The notes: a model not told the origin generated them from the sequence alone. A stretch of 64,000 nt of DNA from Arthrobacter sp. PvP023 (GCF_017832975.1 NZ_JAFIBI010000001.1:4402001-4466000); one strand, 5' to 3'; counted from the stretch's first letter, positions 17,174 through 25,894 are shown. Program-made: numbers and translations.

Positions 17174-17728
17174 ATGCGTAAGGCATGGATTCACGCACTC
17201 GTTCTGCTATCCGTTGCCGGTCTCGCCGCATGTTCGCCGGGCGGCGGGGGCGGCCCGGCTCCTTCGCCCTCGGCCACTTCGAGCACCGCCGGTCCCACGG
17301 CCACGCCGTCGCCTGACACTGAAACAACTGTCCCGGCCCCCTCGCCGCCGCCGACCGCGGCGCCAGCAACGTCCGGTCCGGGCAAGGGAAACGCCGAGCT
17401 CGCCATCATGGTCAAGCCGTCGGAATCGGAAGCGGTCCTGAACTACACCCTGGTATGCAAGGACGGCGTTCCGACGGCTGAAAGCAGCCATCCCTCGGCC
17501 GCGGCGGCCTGCACCGCGCTGAAGGAGAACCCTGCCGTGCTGAGCCCTGCACCCCGGGGCACGGACCAGGCCTGCACTCAGCAGTACGGCGGCCCGCAGG
17601 AGGCCACCGTCACCGGGATCGTGGATGATTCCCCGGTGGATTCGTCCTTTGCCCGCAGGGATGGCTGCGAGATCGGCCTGTGGAATGCGGCCAAGGACAT
17701 CCTGGGGTCCGCGGGCGGAGCTTCCTAG
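17174..17728 (+). CDS. Lipoprotein with subtilisin-inhibitor-like (SSI, I16) domain
   Basis: The 184-residue product has a lipoprotein signal with lipobox LAAC (Cys20), a Pro/Ser/Thr/Ala linker to about residue 70, then an SSI domain. The domain shows YTLVCKDG, SSHPSAAAAC, ACTQQYGGPQEATVTG and DGCEIGLWN. Cys95-Cys113 and Cys134-Cys165 fit the two family disulfides. By alignment with Streptomyces SSI the reactive-site P1 residue would be Gln136, unlike the usual Met/Lys/Arg. It should sit on the outer membrane face and could restrain a secreted subtilase such as the divergent one. AGGAGG lies 7 nt before ATG, and a TAGAAT -10 box is at 17144-17149. Confidence 0.88.
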   Translation: MRKAWIHALVLLSVAGLAACSPGGGGGPAPSPSATSSTAGPTATPSPDTETTVPAPSPPPTAAPATSGPGKGNAELAIMVKPSESEAVLNYTLVCKDGVPTAESSHPSAAAACTALKENPAVLSPAPRGTDQACTQQYGGPQEATVTGIVDDSPVDSSFARRDGCEIGLWNAAKDILGSAGGAS

Positions 17729-17732
17729 GCTG

Positions 17733-18674
17733 ATGCAGATTTTGAAGCACGGGCGGCAAACGGTGCTGCCGGCGGACACCTGGAAACAGCACGAAGCGGA
17801 CCACCAGGCCCGGGTCAGGCGCTATGCCGACCCCTACCTTGCCCGCCGCTCCGCCGGCAGGAAACACCCCGTTGAGGATTTCCTCTTCACTTACTACACG
17901 CAAAAGCCGGGCCAGCTCATGCGCTGGCACCCGGGTGCCGGAGTGGTCCTTATGGGGGCTGGGGCCGCCGCCCGCGCCGATTGGAAGTATTACCGGATGC
18001 TCGACGACGGCGACCTCGCCGCCGCTGGCCTGTCTCCCGGGACCACCGCGGCAACCGTTGACCTCACAGCCTTTCTGGCCGAACGCAAGGAGGCACTGCA
18101 GTTCGCCGAAATCATCCTGCGCGGCACGGCATCGCGGCCTGCCCAGTTTGGCTGCTTCGGCCTGCACGAGTGGGCGATGGTGTACCACCAGGACAAGTTT
18201 GAGCTGCGCCACGAATACCTGCAGCTGCGCCTCGGGTCACAGGGCACTGACCGTGTGGTGGAGGACAACCGGATCCGGTGCTCGCACTTTGACGCCTTCC
18301 GCTTCTACACGCCGGATGCCACGCCCCTGAACGAACTCACTCCGAGCCGGGACAATCAGCGCGCCATGGAGCAGCCGGGGTGCCTGCACGCCAACATGGA
18401 CCTCTATAAATGGGCGTACAAGCTGGCGCCGGCCCTGCCCAGTGAACTTGTTATGGATTGCTTCGAACTGTCCTGGCGGGTCCGCGCCATGGACATGCAG
18501 GCCTCGCCGTACGACCTCGAGGAGTGGGGTTACCCGCCCATCCCGATCGAAACGGCCGCCGGCAAGGCGGAGTACGTTGAACACCAGCGGGCGTTCTCCA
18601 TGGAGGCGCAGGTGCTGCGGGGGCGGTTGCTCGAGGCCTTGGCACCACTGATCGACCAGGTCCGGGGCAGCTGA
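17733..18674 (+). CDS. Conserved actinobacterial protein, usually labelled 3-methyladenine DNA glycosylase
   Basis: A 313-residue cytoplasmic protein whose blocks HPVEDFLFTYYTQKPGQLMRWHPG, RPAQFGCFGLHEWAMVY, IRCSHFDAFRFYTP, EQPGCLHANMDLYKWAYKL and MQASPYDLEEWGYPPI are typical of an actinobacterial family that databases name 3-methyladenine DNA glycosylase. I see no helix-hairpin-helix or AAG-type motif supporting that name, so I treat the function as unknown. The many conserved His, Cys and Trp suggest a metal- or nucleotide-binding enzyme. It starts 4 nt after the SSI lipoprotein and its stop overlaps the next start, so all three genes are one operon. Confidence 0.82.
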   Translation: MQILKHGRQTVLPADTWKQHEADHQARVRRYADPYLARRSAGRKHPVEDFLFTYYTQKPGQLMRWHPGAGVVLMGAGAAARADWKYYRMLDDGDLAAAGLSPGTTAATVDLTAFLAERKEALQFAEIILRGTASRPAQFGCFGLHEWAMVYHQDKFELRHEYLQLRLGSQGTDRVVEDNRIRCSHFDAFRFYTPDATPLNELTPSRDNQRAMEQPGCLHANMDLYKWAYKLAPALPSELVMDCFELSWRVRAMDMQASPYDLEEWGYPPIPIETAAGKAEYVEHQRAFSMEAQVLRGRLLEALAPLIDQVRGS

Positions 18675-19045
18675 TGACCGCCGACGTGGATCTGACCGTC
18701 CGGTTGACCGAGGCGCCGGGTGCCCCGGAGCACGAGTTCCGCCTTGTTGTGCGCCACGGAGTAGTGCCACAGGCCGCCGCAATGAAAGGGTCAACCCTGC
18801 CGGACCCTGCTGCGGCGCTGGCCGCCGTCGAGCGTTTCGGCGACGAAGTGTTCTTCGTGCCCCGGCGGCGGGACATGATGTGCACCCAGCAGTACGGCGG
18901 CCCGCAGGTGGCCATAGTTACGGGGACATTCCACGGCCGTCCTGTCCACAGCCGGTTCAGCCTGACCGACGGCTGTGAGATTGCGCGGTGGCGATCGCTC
19001 GCCCCGCTGTTCGGCGGCACGCCCGGATCCACCGGTCAGACCTGA
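18674..19045 (+). CDS. Second SSI-like protein, without signal peptide
   Basis: A 123-residue protein with the C-terminal half of an SSI domain: MMCTQQYGGPQVAIVTG and DGCEIARWRSLAPLFGG. The reactive-loop disulfide pair (Cys70, Cys101) and the loop CTQQYGGPQ are identical to those of the lipoprotein two genes upstream. It lacks the family's first disulfide and has no signal peptide or lipobox, so it should remain in the cytoplasm. The ATG overlaps the TGA of the preceding gene. It may have lost export or may inhibit an intracellular protease; function is open. Confidence 0.85.
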   Translation: MTADVDLTVRLTEAPGAPEHEFRLVVRHGVVPQAAAMKGSTLPDPAAALAAVERFGDEVFFVPRRRDMMCTQQYGGPQVAIVTGTFHGRPVHSRFSLTDGCEIARWRSLAPLFGGTPGSTGQT

Positions 19046-19061
19046 CCGGCCAGCCACAACA

Positions 19062-19103
19062 CAGGAACGTCCCGGGAGCCTTGCGGCTGCCGGGACGTTC
19101 CTG
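19062..19103. terminator. Bidirectional hairpin terminator
   Basis: A 14-bp perfect stem (CAGGAACGTCCCGG on the left) continues through one mismatch into a 4-bp stem with loop TTGC. It lies between the convergent SSI operon and subtilase 2. There is no clear T-run. Confidence 0.7.
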
Positions 19104-19132
19104 GTGACGCTGTTTACTGATGGTGTTCCGGA

Positions 19133-22100
19133 CTAGGTTCCCGGTACCGCGTCAACGGCGGTGACCGCCGGGGCACCGGCCGGGGCGGGCGCCGTGTCGG
19201 TGCCCACCTTGACGTTGATCCACGTCCTGATCCCGTTTTCCCCCAGGCTCAGCCGGCCCAGGTAGGATCCCGATGCCAGGCCGGTCCAGTTGGCTGTGGC
19301 CGTGGTGGCCGTGCCGTTGGGGGCAACGATCGGGTTCGGGGTGACAGTCAGGTTCCCGGAATTGCCGAGGAACGAGGCAGCCTGGACATGCGCGGAGGTG
19401 GGCCCGTTGTCCGGGGTGGAGTACAGGTTCGCCACGAGGTAGTAAGTGCCTGCGCGGGGCGATTCCAGGTCCAGGAACTCGCTGGCCGATGCCGTTGCCA
19501 CCTGGGTTGCCACGAGGCCTCCGTTTCCGTTGGGTGCGTAAACCACCATGTCCCAGTCGACGTCGTCCGTTTCGGCCTGGATGCCCAGACGCGCGAAGGT
19601 CGCGCCCGCCGGCACCTCCACTTTAACGACGGCGTTGTGTTCGTCATTCTTTGCGGCGTAGGCGCCGGGTGTCTTGGTGATGGCCGTCTCGGACAGCGGC
19701 GCAAGCCCTTCAACACCCACCGCTATGGGCGAATCCGAGCCGGAGACCAGGTCCATGGTTCCGCTGCCCGTGCCGGTAGCGGAACTGAAGGAGAACGACG
19801 GCGCAATCTGGGCGTCCACCGGGCGGACCGCAATGGGCGAGCTGACGGTGCGCGGCCCCTTCCACGTCAGCGTGCCCGTGGTGAACTTGCCCACCGGAGC
19901 GCTGACATTCTTGATGGTGATGGTGACCTCACGGGTCTGCCCCGCCTTGGCGAAGTTAAGCACCTGCGGCTCCACATGGACACTGACACCGGGCATGTCC
20001 ACTGCGGGCCGGTAGCTGCCCGGGACCAGCGCGGTGAGCTGGCGCTTGACCTGGATCTCGCCCACGAGGCTGCCCAGGGCAATGGAGGGCAGGTTGAGGT
20101 CGCGAGCGGCAATGCTGCCGGCCTGGGGTGCTCCGGTCGCCACGCCCTGGCCGTTCAGGAAGGCCAGCCACTGCTTGATGTTCGAGTTGTAGACAAGCCC
20201 CGGATCCAGCACGCGCGTGGCGTCAATGTGCCCTGCGCCGCCCTCGAACGGGTTCCGGTTCGGAGTGCCGTCCGCGTTGACCAGCGGGTAGGCGGTGGTC
20301 ATCATGGCGGACTTGACCATGGCAGGCGACCATGTGGGCTGCTTGCTGAGCACCAGGGCTCCGAATCCCGCAATGTGCGGGGCAGCCATGGAGGTTCCGG
20401 ACATGAAGCCGAACTGTGCGCCGTTGTTGCCGATGGTGGAAACGCCCGCGAGGACGTTCACGCCGGGAGCGGAGATGTCCGGCTTCAGGAGGTCCCCGCC
20501 GGAGGCCAGGCTCGGGCCTCGGGAGGAGAAGCCGGCCACCTGGGGTGCCGGCGGCAATGGCTCGCCGGTGAGGTCGCCCTTGACGAGGCTCACCGTAAGC
20601 GCCGGGTTGGCAGAAAGCTTGGACTTCAGTTCCAGGCTCTTGGGGGCATTGACGTGCACGGTGGGCACGACGTGGTTGTCCGCGTCCTCGGAGCTGGAGG
20701 TCAGGTTGACCAGGATCATGCCAACGCCGCCCTTCGCCTGGACCTCAAGGCTCTTCGCCGTCCGGTCCACAACACCGCGGTCACAGACCACCACCTTGCC
20801 GGTGACCTTGGCGGCGTCCAGCGTTCCCGGGCCGCAAAGGTTCGCGGCAGAAGGCGCATCCGGGGCAGCTGCGTCGGCGGCCACTACCACGGCTGCGTCC
20901 TTGACTTCAGACTTCATGATGGACGCGCCCCGGAACATGCTGCCGTCGGATACCTTCACCGTGCCGAGCAGGTCGCTGGGGAAAGTCGATGCCGCGACGG
21001 TGGTCAGCCACGGCGAGGCGTGGTTCACGGTGGACACGGCGGGGCCGGAGTTGCCTGCCGATGCCGAAACGAACACGCCTGCGGCAGCCGCGTTCAGGAA
21101 GGCCAGGGCCACGGGATCCGTCGTGCTGTTGGTGTTGCCGGAAATGGAGTAGTTCAGGACATCCACGCCGTCCTTGATGGCCGCGTCAACGGCTTCGACC
21201 GAGGCGGAGGAGTAGCAGCCGCCGGTGTTGGGATTATCGTCTTCCCAGCAGACCTTGTAGACGGCGACCTTGGCGGCGGGGGCAACGCCGGAGCTCGTGC
21301 CGAAGCTGGCGCCGTCGATCACCTGTTCCACGTTGGCGTTGCCGGCGGCGGTGGTGGCCGTGTGTGTGCCGTGGCTGCCCACGTCCACCGGGGAGATCAG
21401 TTCCTCCGGGGCGCGGTGTTCGGGTGTCACGTACTGACGGAAGGAGTCGGCGAAGTAGCGGGCGCTGACCACCTTGGAGTTGCAGAGGGTTCCGTCGAAG
21501 GAGGCCCCTGATTCGATGCCCTTCTGGCATTCGCCCTGGAAGGTCGTGCCGTCCGACTTGAGCATGGCGATCTTGCCGTCCGCGGTGGGATACGGGACGC
21601 CCACCTGTGCCTTGCCCTTGAGCGGCTGCACTGGGTCCCCCTGCAGGAAGGGGTTGTCCGGGGCGTAGCCGGAGTCGATCACGCCGACCACCACACCCTT
21701 GCCGGCGCCGGATTCGCCGCCGAACTGCTTTGCCCAGGCGCCGTCGCTGCCTGTGAGCTTCAGGAAGTCGGTGGTGGTGTAATCCGGTGCGTTCTCCACG
21801 TCCGGTGCCACCACCAGCACGTTGCTGTCCTTGGCAAGCTCGGCAGCCTGCACCGCGGTGAGCTCGGCCACGAAGCCGTTGAGCGCGCCCGTGAACTGCT
21901 TGGACGGGGCGACGCCCTGCCTGGCCGCGACGTCCCGCTGGGCCTTGCGGAGGTGCGCGTCGTAGGCCTTGTAGTTCTGGCTGCCGGGATCAAGTTTGCG
22001 GCCCTGTTGCGGCTTGGTTGCCGCGATGCCGGCCGTTCCGCCGTCGTACGCCGCCGCAGCCTTCTCGGCGAGGACCACGATATAGCGGCCGTCTTTGTAG

Positions 22101-22267
22101 TCTGTCGGGTTGACGTTTTTGGCCTGTTCGACTCCGCCGGTTTCGGTGGGCGCCGCGGTAGCGGGACCCACTGCGACGGAGGAGAGAAGCAGCGGGAGGC
22201 CAACAGCCAGCGCTGCCGCCTTCCGGAGTCCCCCGACCCGGACAAGGCTTGTTCCTTTTGATTTCAC
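19133..22267 (-). CDS. Secreted subtilisin-like serine protease (S8, vpr/cucumisin-like) 2
   Basis: A 1044-residue paralog of subtilase 1 with the same architecture. Signal peptide 1-39, I9 propeptide (RYIVVLAEKAAAAY, ~60-158), S8 domain with Asp198 (VIDSG), His299 (GSHGTHTAT) and Ser626 (SGTSMAAPH), PA insert in the middle, and Fn3-like plus pre-peptidase C-terminal beta domains. It starts with GTG at 22267, with AAAGG about 12 nt upstream. Both subtilases bracket the inhibitor operon, pointing to a duplicated extracellular protease with local inhibitors. Likely used to degrade external protein. Confidence 0.94.
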   Translation of the reverse strand: MKSKGTSLVRVGGLRKAAALAVGLPLLLSSVAVGPATAAPTETGGVEQAKNVNPTDYKDGRYIVVLAEKAAAAYDGGTAGIAATKPQQGRKLDPGSQNYKAYDAHLRKAQRDVAARQGVAPSKQFTGALNGFVAELTAVQAAELAKDSNVLVVAPDVENAPDYTTTDFLKLTGSDGAWAKQFGGESGAGKGVVVGVIDSGYAPDNPFLQGDPVQPLKGKAQVGVPYPTADGKIAMLKSDGTTFQGECQKGIESGASFDGTLCNSKVVSARYFADSFRQYVTPEHRAPEELISPVDVGSHGTHTATTAAGNANVEQVIDGASFGTSSGVAPAAKVAVYKVCWEDDNPNTGGCYSSASVEAVDAAIKDGVDVLNYSISGNTNSTTDPVALAFLNAAAAGVFVSASAGNSGPAVSTVNHASPWLTTVAASTFPSDLLGTVKVSDGSMFRGASIMKSEVKDAAVVVAADAAAPDAPSAANLCGPGTLDAAKVTGKVVVCDRGVVDRTAKSLEVQAKGGVGMILVNLTSSSEDADNHVVPTVHVNAPKSLELKSKLSANPALTVSLVKGDLTGEPLPPAPQVAGFSSRGPSLASGGDLLKPDISAPGVNVLAGVSTIGNNGAQFGFMSGTSMAAPHIAGFGALVLSKQPTWSPAMVKSAMMTTAYPLVNADGTPNRNPFEGGAGHIDATRVLDPGLVYNSNIKQWLAFLNGQGVATGAPQAGSIAARDLNLPSIALGSLVGEIQVKRQLTALVPGSYRPAVDMPGVSVHVEPQVLNFAKAGQTREVTITIKNVSAPVGKFTTGTLTWKGPRTVSSPIAVRPVDAQIAPSFSFSSATGTGSGTMDLVSGSDSPIAVGVEGLAPLSETAITKTPGAYAAKNDEHNAVVKVEVPAGATFARLGIQAETDDVDWDMVVYAPNGNGGLVATQVATASASEFLDLESPRAGTYYLVANLYSTPDNGPTSAHVQAASFLGNSGNLTVTPNPIVAPNGTATTATANWTGLASGSYLGRLSLGENGIRTWINVKVGTDTAPAPAGAPAVTAVDAVPGT

Positions 22268-22418
22268 GAGCGACTGAAACCTTTCATGAGGTACGGGTCC
22301 GGCGGTGCGGCCGGTCTCGGTCAGCTGGGAAAGAGGCAGCCGGACTGACAGTTCCTGTCATCCGGCGAGACCAGCCGTGTCAAACAGTACAGAGTGAGAG
22401 CCGAATATGACATAGGAC

Positions 22419-22432
22419 ACAACAGTCGTTGT
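22419..22432. promoter_or_regulatory. Possible operator upstream of subtilase 2
   Basis: The palindrome ACAAC-AGTC-GTTGT lies about 150 bp upstream of the subtilase 2 start. It shares the GTTGTA core with the repeat upstream of the sialidase, which hints at a common regulator. Confidence 0.3.
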
Positions 22433-22486
22433 ACTTTTGTCATTCGAGGCTCGGGCCGGGCACAGCCAGAAGCCCTGGAAGGGAAA

Positions 22487-22532
22487 ACCGTGGCGGCGGG
22501 CGGGCGGTTCCCCGCCGGCCCGCCGCCACGGT
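22487..22532 (-). terminator. Intrinsic terminator of the sialidase gene
   Basis: A 15-bp perfect stem (ACCGTGGCGGCGGGC) with an inner GGCGG/CCGCC stem is followed on the minus strand by TTTTCCC. It lies 30 nt past the sialidase stop. Confidence 0.8.
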
Positions 22533-22562
22533 TCACGACGCGGTCACTATGCTTGCTCCACG

Positions 22563-25541
22563 TCAGCCGATGGACCCTTTGGGCGTGACCTGCAGTCGGT
22601 CAAAGGAAACCTGCTTCCCTTCGGAATCCAGGACCACCACGTCGTCCCGCCCGTTCTGCACGGTGGATGGCAGGAGGAACTCCACGGTGTCCGCCGTGGT
22701 GGGAAAGATCCATCCGAGGCGGAAGCCGTGCTTGTTCAGGTAGACGTAATACCACTGGCCGTAGGGAAGGCCGCGGAGCGTCACCTTCTCGCCGTTACGG
22801 TATTTTTCGTTGGTGCCCAGGTCGACGGGCGGAACCTGCCCGTCGAAATCCTGGACCGTCAACGCCGGAACGGCCGCCGGTTTGGCCGGCTGGAGCCGCA
22901 AGGCCACCGCTTCGGCCTGCACGTCAACGCGCACGTTCCGCGACCCGTTGGATGCAGAGGCGGCAAACGGAGAGGCCGGCAACTGGCCGGCCGCGATATC
23001 TGCGGGGGTCAGGATGTGCACCCGGGTTGCTGTTGCTGTTTCCCCGATGCCCAGCCTGTCCACTGAAATGCCGGCATCCGGAGCCGTGACGCCGGTCAGC
23101 GCGACGTTGCCGGCGTTTCCCACGCCATAGGTGTAGGTGACGGAATCCCCGGCACTCGCGTAGCGGTCGCCGTCGGCATCGGTCCATTCAGCCGAGACCG
23201 TGCCGTCCAGCTTCGGGGTCCGGACCGCGAGGTCCACTTCGCCGCCGTCCACACGGTATTCCCGGCTGCTCTGCCCGGACGCAGCAACTGTCCAGGTTGA
23301 GTCGGCACGGAAGAATCCTTCCTCCGCCTCTTCCCGGGTCACGGCGTGCCGCGGTGTGGAGCATGCGTAGGATCCTGCCGCGGCAAGGTTGAGCCATCGG
23401 CAGTTTCCCGAACCCGGGGGTACGAGGGGTGAGAAATTGCCGGCAGTCGGCACAAAGTCCGCGGCCAGGGGGCCGGTGTTGCTGACGGTAAACGTGTAGG
23501 GCACCTGCTCGCCGGCGGCGTACGGCTGCGCGGCGAGGTCACGTCCGGCATCATTCCGGGCACCGGTGATCGATCCGGCCAGCAGGCCATCCCTCAACGG
23601 TTCGGCCGCTCCCTTGAAGGACATTGCCTTCGTCAGTGCCGTATTGCCGGAGGCCGTGACGGTGAACTCAGCCACCGGGACGAGGTAGCCGCGCGCTATG
23701 TCTTCAGGAGTGAGCGTGTGCTTCGGCGTGGTGCAGTTGTAGCTGGCACCGGCGGCAAGGTTGTTGTACCGGCAGTTGGGGGCCGACGGCGGCAGGAACC
23801 CGGTCTCGAAGGTCCCGGAAACGGGGACTGCATTGGACGTGACGTTCGACGTGCTCTTGACCGCGAAGGTGTAAGACAGCACCTCGCCTTCCTTATACGG
23901 GTTCGCCGCCACGTCCCGTGCCGGCGCTGAGCCGGCGACGGTCAGGCCAACCTGGGGGGCTACCGGGCTGTTGGCAACGAACGTGTACTGGGACACCTTT
24001 CCGTCGGCCGTGGTGAAAGCCGCATTGAGGGATGTTGGACCCGAAGCTCCGGCCGGCGGCGTGAGCTGGATGTTCACCGTGGCAGAGCTACCCGGTGCGA
24101 GGTCAGGAACGTCCACCGTGGCGGCGGACCATCCCGTTGGCGTATAGATACTGGCACGGGCGCCGGACAGGACATGGGCTTCCTGGTTGGTAACCGTCAC
24201 CGGAACCTGCTGCGCAACACCGGGCGCAATGGTTTGTGCGGGCACGTTCACAGGAGCGCAGACATAGTTCAGCCATGCGTCGTCGAAACTGGCGAACTGC
24301 ATGTTGTCCGTGTAGTTCGCCTCGTACAGGACGCCGAACTTGCCGTCGGCCAGGCGGGTAATGGTTGAATACGCGGAGAAGCCTGGACGGATGGTGCGGA
24401 CACCGGGCCACGTTGCTCCGTCGTCACAGGACACGCGCGCCGAGACGTTTTCCCTGGCGGTCTTGGAGTTGGAATTGGTGAAGATCAGCTTCCTTGCCTC
24501 GGCAGAGCCCTCCGGTGCGGCCGGGTATATCCGGGAGATTGACCCGTTGTTGGCAGGGTCCGGCAGTTCAGTGTCCTGCGTGACCGGTCCGTAGCTGGCG
24601 CCGCCGTCGGTTGACACGGCCACTTTGCGGTAGCCGCCGTTCGCGCTGTCCCTCGAATTCAGCAGCACCCTGCCGTCAGAGAGTTCCACGGTCTTGTTCT
24701 CGTCCATGCGGTCGCCGATCGGGGCCCCTTTGTGCCACGTTGCGCCATGGTCATCCGAGTAGACGCTGTAGGCCTGGAAGAGTTCTGAACCGTTGGCTTG
24801 ACGCACGTAACCCGAGTACTGCTGAATCAACCGGCCTTTGTGAGCGCCGTATTTGAGCTGGATCCCCTCACCGGATGCCGCGAAGTTGGTGCGTACGTCA
24901 CCCGGCTGCGGGTTGGTCTTACTGCTTCCGGGTTTTGTGACGCTAGTGATGAACCGGGGCTGGCTCCAGGTGCGGCCTTCGTCGGTGGACTCCACCACGG
25001 CAGACGAAATGACATTCCTGTCGGCGTCGTCGTTGCCGTAGGTGCTGGCAGAGAAGCCGGCGTCCTTTGAGTAGACGAACAGGGCGAACACTTTGCCCGC
25101 CTCAGCGTCGTAAATGTACGACGGATCACTGAACCCGTATTTGGGGCCGCTGGCGTCAGCCACATGGCCGGCAGCGATGACGGTCAAAGGACCCCACGTT
25201 GCGCCGCCGTCGATGCTGCGGCGCTGCACGATGGAGTTCGGGTTCGGCGCGTCGGCCGAGCTCCCGGGCCTGCCGTCCCACGCTGCAAGTACAACGTCGT
25301 TCCCGAGGTAGGTGAGCGCGGGAATACGGTAGAAGAAATTGTCGGCCGTCCGGTCTGCGGCAATGTTCGCTTCGGCGAACGTGCCCGGGGCGACTGCCGG
25401 ATTGGAGGGTGGAGCCGGCTCGGCCCTGGCCGGCAACCCGGGCCCCGCGATCAGCGCCATCCCAAGTAGCCCTGCGGCGGCCACCCGGCCCACGGAGCCC
25501 GCCTTGCCGGCCGGCCGCCTCTTTTTGAATTTCAAATCCAC
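22563..25541 (-). CDS. nanH: Secreted sialidase (GH33) with NEW3 and repeated C-terminal beta domains
   Basis: A 992-residue exported neuraminidase. The signal peptide ends at about residue 40. The catalytic propeller begins with NFFYRIPAL (Arg72 of the arginine triad) and a nearby Asp89, and has Asp-boxes SIDGGATWG, STDEGRTWS, SDDHGATWH, STDGGASYG and SCDDGATWP. From about residue 440 come a NEW3-like domain, then two or three DUF11/CARDB-like repeats marked by C-x-W/Y-x-x-L-A-x-G/A-x-S-Y-x-C, and a terminal domain. The family releases terminal sialic acids from glycoconjugates. No sialic acid uptake genes are nearby. GTG start at 25541 follows AAAGGACA. Confidence 0.93.
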   Translation of the reverse strand: MDLKFKKRRPAGKAGSVGRVAAAGLLGMALIAGPGLPARAEPAPPSNPAVAPGTFAEANIAADRTADNFFYRIPALTYLGNDVVLAAWDGRPGSSADAPNPNSIVQRRSIDGGATWGPLTVIAAGHVADASGPKYGFSDPSYIYDAEAGKVFALFVYSKDAGFSASTYGNDDADRNVISSAVVESTDEGRTWSQPRFITSVTKPGSSKTNPQPGDVRTNFAASGEGIQLKYGAHKGRLIQQYSGYVRQANGSELFQAYSVYSDDHGATWHKGAPIGDRMDENKTVELSDGRVLLNSRDSANGGYRKVAVSTDGGASYGPVTQDTELPDPANNGSISRIYPAAPEGSAEARKLIFTNSNSKTARENVSARVSCDDGATWPGVRTIRPGFSAYSTITRLADGKFGVLYEANYTDNMQFASFDDAWLNYVCAPVNVPAQTIAPGVAQQVPVTVTNQEAHVLSGARASIYTPTGWSAATVDVPDLAPGSSATVNIQLTPPAGASGPTSLNAAFTTADGKVSQYTFVANSPVAPQVGLTVAGSAPARDVAANPYKEGEVLSYTFAVKSTSNVTSNAVPVSGTFETGFLPPSAPNCRYNNLAAGASYNCTTPKHTLTPEDIARGYLVPVAEFTVTASGNTALTKAMSFKGAAEPLRDGLLAGSITGARNDAGRDLAAQPYAAGEQVPYTFTVSNTGPLAADFVPTAGNFSPLVPPGSGNCRWLNLAAAGSYACSTPRHAVTREEAEEGFFRADSTWTVAASGQSSREYRVDGGEVDLAVRTPKLDGTVSAEWTDADGDRYASAGDSVTYTYGVGNAGNVALTGVTAPDAGISVDRLGIGETATATRVHILTPADIAAGQLPASPFAASASNGSRNVRVDVQAEAVALRLQPAKPAAVPALTVQDFDGQVPPVDLGTNEKYRNGEKVTLRGLPYGQWYYVYLNKHGFRLGWIFPTTADTVEFLLPSTVQNGRDDVVVLDSEGKQVSFDRLQVTPKGSIG

Positions 25542-25616
25542 TGTCCTTTCAGGTCGCCGCCCTAGGGCAGCAGTGCGGAAACGTACGGGTCATGTTGGCT
25601 TGTCCCACATGCCACA

Positions 25617-25632
25617 TACAACGTCCTACAAC
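25617..25632 (-). promoter_or_regulatory. Candidate operator of the sialidase gene
   Basis: On the minus strand GTTGTA occurs twice exactly 10 bp apart (GTTGTA-ggac-GTTGTA), about 75 bp before the start codon. One helical turn of spacing is typical of sites for GntR-like regulators. The regulator is not known. Confidence 0.4.
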
Positions 25633-25708
25633 CTTAGAGTGCAGTGAATCACATTGACCAGAGGTGTCAGGTGACTATCTTGCGGCCCTCATGGTGCCGG
25701 GCATGCGG

Positions 25709-25894
25709 CTACTGGCGGGGCGTACGGACCACTTCGCTGATCCAGGCGCGGGTCTTCTCATCAATGGGGCCGGCCACATTTGTTTCCCTGGCGGCACGAT
25801 CGGCTTTGATCTTCTGCATCACCATTCGACCCAGCCCAGCAAACACTGCGGCGGCCATGACCGGAAGTAGTACGGATTTGGGTTTCTGAGCCAT
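25709..25894 (-). CDS. Small single-pass membrane protein
   Basis: A 61-residue product with one hydrophobic segment (SVLLPVMAAAVFAGLGRMVM) after MAQKPK, followed by a charged cytoplasmic-type tail. An AGGATT site precedes the ATG. It lies between the sialidase and the purSQL promoter region and reads away from purS. I recognise no family. Confidence 0.65.
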   Translation of the reverse strand: MAQKPKSVLLPVMAAAVFAGLGRMVMQKIKADRAARETNVAGPIDEKTRAWISEVVRTPRQ

